This document shows positions 61,115-64,000 of a DNA stretch of 64,000 nt, piece after piece (the stretch's first letter is position 1; each line of letters opens with the position of its first letter). The position numbers and the translations under genes are program-made. The DNA is taken from NCBI RefSeq assembly GCF_033441515.1, contig NZ_JAWQJT010000003.1:1178001-1242000 (forward strand), written 5' to 3'. This DNA is from Amycolatopsis solani (lineage in GTDB: Bacteria > Actinomycetota > Actinomycetes > Mycobacteriales > Pseudonocardiaceae). The notes under the pieces are model-generated. The model worked only from the letters and a program-made list of their open reading frames with translations, did not search any database and was not told the DNA's origin.

Positions 61115-63082
61115 GTGTCCCTGACCGATGTGGTCGCCCCCAGTCCTGCCCCCGAGAACGTCGCCGCCCTGGTCGGCGAACGCCTTTCGCTGTCCGCCCT
61201 CCACCAGCTGGGCGGCACCCTCGGCGGCTATTCCTTCGTGAAAGTCGTGGTGGACCGGGAAACCTCGGCGATCCACTTCCTGAACGACGCGCGCCATTCC
61301 TTTCACGCGATCTATATCGGCGAAGAGATCCTCGGCGTCCCCGAAGAACGGGTGCGCGCGGAGATCGACTCATACAACGAGGCTTTCTACCACGCACCGG
61401 ACCGCCGGTTCCTGCTCGGCATTCTCGCCCGGCACCCGCAACTGCTTTCGCTGGAAACGGTCGAGGTCGACACGATGCCGGCGGCGCTGATCCGCGAGTT
61501 CCACGCCTTCGTCGCGGAGTACGTCGACCCGGCGCTGCCGCTGGTGTTCAAGCCGGCCAACCAGCTGCAGGAGCGGATCGTCCGGGAGATCCCGGCGGGC
61601 GAGCTGCCCCGCGTGTTCGCGCACGAGCTGTTCTCCACGGCGCCGTTCGTGGCGCTGAACCCCGGCACGGCCACCGGGCGGCTGCGCGCGTTCCGCACCG
61701 AGGCCGAGTACCGCGCGGCCACGCTGGACTGGACGGACATCATCGTGATGGACCGCGTCCCCGACGACGTCCCGCGGCTGTCCGGCATCGTCAACGCCCG
61801 GCACACGACACCGTTGTCGCACACCAACGTGCTGGCCACCGGCTGGCAGATCCCGAACGCCGTCCAGCTCGGCGCCCTCGCCGAAGTCGAGCGCCGCGGC
61901 CTCGACGGCAAGTGGGTCGAGTACACAGTGGACGGCCAGGCGCTTTCGCTGCGCGAGATCCCCGAGCCGGCCACGGCGACGCCCCCGAGCTGGTACGCCC
62001 AGCGCGTCACGCTGGAGCAGCCGGAAGCCGACCACAGCCCGATCGTGCACCTCGCCCGGCTGCGCGCGGCCGACCGCTACCGCTACGGCACCAAGGCGGC
62101 CAACCTCGGCGAGCTGCACCACGTCCTGGCCCACGGTTCGCAGCGCCTGCTCGGCTTCTACCAGGTGCCCCGTCCGCCACGCGAGAACCTGCTGCCCTAC
62201 CTGGCCCGGCTGCTGGATGTCCCCGCGGGTGCCGACCTGACCGCCGCGGCCCGCCGCCTGCTCGACGACCGCGTCCGCGTACCGCGCGGCATCGCCCTGC
62301 CGTTCTCGCTGCAGCGCCGGTTCCTGGAGTCGTCACCGCGGATCCAGCAGGCCATCGGCAAGCTGAAGATGGCGCTGGAGCTGGACGCGCGCGAGATCGA
62401 GCCGCTGTGCGTCGAGCTGCAGACGCTGATCCGGGCGGCCCGCATGCCGGGCGCGCTGGCCGGCGAGATCGACTCCGCGCTGGTGTCCCAGCTGGCCGGC
62501 GTGCGCTCGTTCGTCGTGCGCAGTTCGTCGAACGCCGAGGACCTCGCCGGGTTCTCGGCCGCCGGGATCTACGAGTCGCTCACCCACGTCACCACCGCCG
62601 AGCGGATCTTCGCCAGCGTCAAGGAGGTCTGGGCGTCGCTGGTGTCGGTGCGCAGCGTCCGCCTGCGCCGCCAGGCCGGGATCTCCCTCGACGACTGCTA
62701 CATGGGTGTGGTGATCCAGGAGCAGGTCGCGGCCGACTTCGGTGGCGTGCTGGTGACGACGAACCCGATGAACCGCGCGGACTTCCGCACGGTGTACGTC
62801 AACGTGTCACCCCGCGTCACCGACGTCGTCGAGGGGTCGGCGCTGCCCATGCAGTACCTGTATTCGACGGTCGAGGGCGGCGGCCGCACGGTGTCGCTGG
62901 GCGACGCGCCCGAGGACCTCGACGAGGCCGCCCACGAGCAGCTGCAACGGCTCGCCGTCGCCGGCCGCCTGCTGCAGGGCCACTTCTCGCCTGATTACAC
63001 GTTCGATTCGCCGGTGGACGTCGAATGGCTCGCCGACCGCGACCACATCCACCTCGTGCAGCTGCGTCCGTATTCCGTTTGA
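61115..63082 (+). CDS. PEP-synthase-like dikinase with the phosphohistidine domain first
   Basis: 655 residues from GTG 61115 with gcgaggag upstream. A phosphohistidine-type segment (ARHTTPLSHTNVLATGW, near residues 225-250) comes before the ATP-grasp, pyruvate/PEP-dikinase-type domain (residues about 460-655: FVVRSSSNAEDLAGFSAAGIYES, MGVVIQEQVAADFGGVLVTT, DVEWLADRDHIHLVQLRPY). PEP synthase and rifampin phosphotransferase have the reverse order; glucan-water dikinases have this one. The substrate is unknown; a sugar polymer or a small molecule is possible. The next gene is an MFS transporter. Confidence 0.75.
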   Translation: MSLTDVVAPSPAPENVAALVGERLSLSALHQLGGTLGGYSFVKVVVDRETSAIHFLNDARHSFHAIYIGEEILGVPEERVRAEIDSYNEAFYHAPDRRFLLGILARHPQLLSLETVEVDTMPAALIREFHAFVAEYVDPALPLVFKPANQLQERIVREIPAGELPRVFAHELFSTAPFVALNPGTATGRLRAFRTEAEYRAATLDWTDIIVMDRVPDDVPRLSGIVNARHTTPLSHTNVLATGWQIPNAVQLGALAEVERRGLDGKWVEYTVDGQALSLREIPEPATATPPSWYAQRVTLEQPEADHSPIVHLARLRAADRYRYGTKAANLGELHHVLAHGSQRLLGFYQVPRPPRENLLPYLARLLDVPAGADLTAAARRLLDDRVRVPRGIALPFSLQRRFLESSPRIQQAIGKLKMALELDAREIEPLCVELQTLIRAARMPGALAGEIDSALVSQLAGVRSFVVRSSSNAEDLAGFSAAGIYESLTHVTTAERIFASVKEVWASLVSVRSVRLRRQAGISLDDCYMGVVIQEQVAADFGGVLVTTNPMNRADFRTVYVNVSPRVTDVVEGSALPMQYLYSTVEGGGRTVSLGDAPEDLDEAAHEQLQRLAVAGRLLQGHFSPDYTFDSPVDVEWLADRDHIHLVQLRPYSV

Positions 63083-63101
63083 TCCTCCAGGAGACACCAC
63101 C

Positions 63102-64000
63102 ATGCTGGGCTTTCGCCTGCCCGCGAAACCGGCCGTCCAGCGCGCCGTCCGGCTGACCTACGGGTTCCAGTTCTTCTTCGGCCTGCTGTTGTGGGTGCCG
63201 ATCTTCTACCAGTACCAGAAGCTGGCCGGGCTCTCCGACGGCGAGATCTTCGGCATCCAGAGCATCTACTACATCGTGTTCTGCCTGCTGGAGATCCCGA
63301 CCGGCCTGATCGCCGACCGCTTCGACTACCGCACCTCACTGACGGCGGGCGCCGGCGTGCTGGTGGCGGCGAACCTGGTGCCGGTGTTCCTGAGTTCGTA
63401 CACCGGTTTCCTGGTGCACTTCGTCCTGATCGCCCTGGCCCGTTCGCTGGTGTCCGGCGCGCAGAGCGCGTACCTGTACGAGTACCTGAACGCCCACGGC
63501 GAGGGAGAGCACTACCTCCGCGTCGAAGGGGTCGGCCGCGCGTACAGCCTGGTCGGCAAGATCGTGTACTGGCCGGTGATCGGCCTGCTGATGACGTGGA
63601 ACCTCCCTTCCCCGTACTGGCTGACGGCGCTCAACGCGGCCGTGGCCCTGGCCTTCGCGTGCAAGCTCCCCCCGATCCCCGGCGGCCGTCGTATCGAAGG
63701 CAAGACGGCCTCACTCCTGTCGGGCGTCGGCGGCGCGTTGTCCACGCTGCGTTCGTCCCGGTGGCTGGCGCTGCTGATGGTGCAGGGAATCGCGATGTTC
63801 ACGCTGGTCCGGATCTGCCAGGTGAACCTGTTCCAGCCGATCCTGGAGTCGAAGTCGCTCTCGGTGAACTGGTACGGCGCGGTCCTGGCCGCGATGACGG
63901 TCTTCGAAGCCCTCGGCGCGGCCCGCCCCCACCGCCTCCGCCGCGCGATCGGCCCGGTGGGTTCGGTGTTCACGCTGACGATCGTGATGGCGTCCTGCCT
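63102..64000 (+). CDS. MFS transporter, cut by the window edge
   Basis: At least 299 codons from ATG 63102 (ccaggag upstream). Opens LGFRLPAKPAVQRAVRLTYG; many membrane helices follow (FQFFFGLLLWVPIFYQ, SIYYIVFCLLEIPTGLIADRF). The LEIPTGLIADRFDYR loop is the MFS motif A. The gene runs off the right end. It lies 19 bp after the dikinase gene and is likely co-transcribed with it. Confidence 0.8.
   Translation, partial: MLGFRLPAKPAVQRAVRLTYGFQFFFGLLLWVPIFYQYQKLAGLSDGEIFGIQSIYYIVFCLLEIPTGLIADRFDYRTSLTAGAGVLVAANLVPVFLSSYTGFLVHFVLIALARSLVSGAQSAYLYEYLNAHGEGEHYLRVEGVGRAYSLVGKIVYWPVIGLLMTWNLPSPYWLTALNAAVALAFACKLPPIPGGRRIEGKTASLLSGVGGALSTLRSSRWLALLMVQGIAMFTLVRICQVNLFQPILESKSLSVNWYGAVLAAMTVFEALGAARPHRLRRAIGPVGSVFTLTIVMASC

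Noticed and set aside
1..64000. CRISPR arrays, rRNA, tRNA and complete insertion sequences
   Set aside because: I saw no regularly spaced direct repeats with unique spacers, no rRNA stretches, no cloverleaf with a T-loop sequence in the intergenic regions, and no transposase motifs.

Overview
The window is high-GC actinobacterial DNA with GTG starts, GTGA/ATGA gene overlaps and strong third-position GC. Gene content and order fit a Pseudonocardiaceae-type actinomycete, most like Amycolatopsis. The genus is inferred from overall style and is not proven here. The left 15 kb keeps an order I recall from the Mycobacterium tuberculosis chromosome: a LysM/ChiZ-like gene, lexA, hflX, dapF, miaA, a DUF349 gene, a small membrane protein and miaB. 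Here a regulator, an MFS exporter and an archaeal-like valyl-tRNA synthetase sit between hflX and dapF. Three LexA boxes lie between the LysM gene and lexA.

15.0-19.5 kb is a visibly AT-richer island. It carries a translationally coupled radical-SAM plus nucleotidyltransferase-like pair, then a membrane-anchored protein of unknown function. The island ends next to a broken copy of the 5' end of a giant gene whose intact relative lies near 31.3 kb.

19.8-29.5 kb (minus strand) is a ten-gene operon whose genes all overlap their neighbours, nine junctions in all and mostly by 4 bp. In transcription order: KASIII-like enzyme, AurF-like diiron oxygenase, carrier protein, SerRS-like amino acid:carrier-protein ligase, extended SDR, ferritin-like protein, second carrier protein, MMPL exporter, ICMT-like methyltransferase and fatty acyl-AMP ligase. 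It looks like an unassigned pathway joining a fatty acyl unit and an amino acid on two carrier proteins.

31.3-40.1 kb (plus strand) is the most striking locus. A 2114-residue protein has GNxAV motifs near its N-terminus, a long helical part, two annexin-like repeats, Gly/Ala-rich hydrophobic segments and two C-terminal RelA/SpoT-like nucleotidyltransferase modules. It overlaps a gene of unknown function, then a small HD-type (p)ppGpp-hydrolase-like protein, then another unknown gene. This reads as a polymorphic toxin or effector carrying two alarmone-synthetase-type warheads with a hydrolase antidote beside it.

40-64 kb is mostly ordinary: a TetR-controlled FAD monooxygenase and MFS exporter; a TAXI-type binding protein beside a histidine kinase and response regulator; the gluABCD glutamate ABC system; an SDR, a DUF1275 protein and a DUF5753-type XRE regulator; an amidohydrolase and a GNAT; the sdh1-type succinate dehydrogenase operon; Entner-Doudoroff edd-eda; a PEP-synthase-like dikinase with its phosphohistidine domain ahead of its ATP-grasp domain; and an MFS gene cut by the window edge. 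I saw no tRNA, rRNA, CRISPR array or complete insertion sequence.
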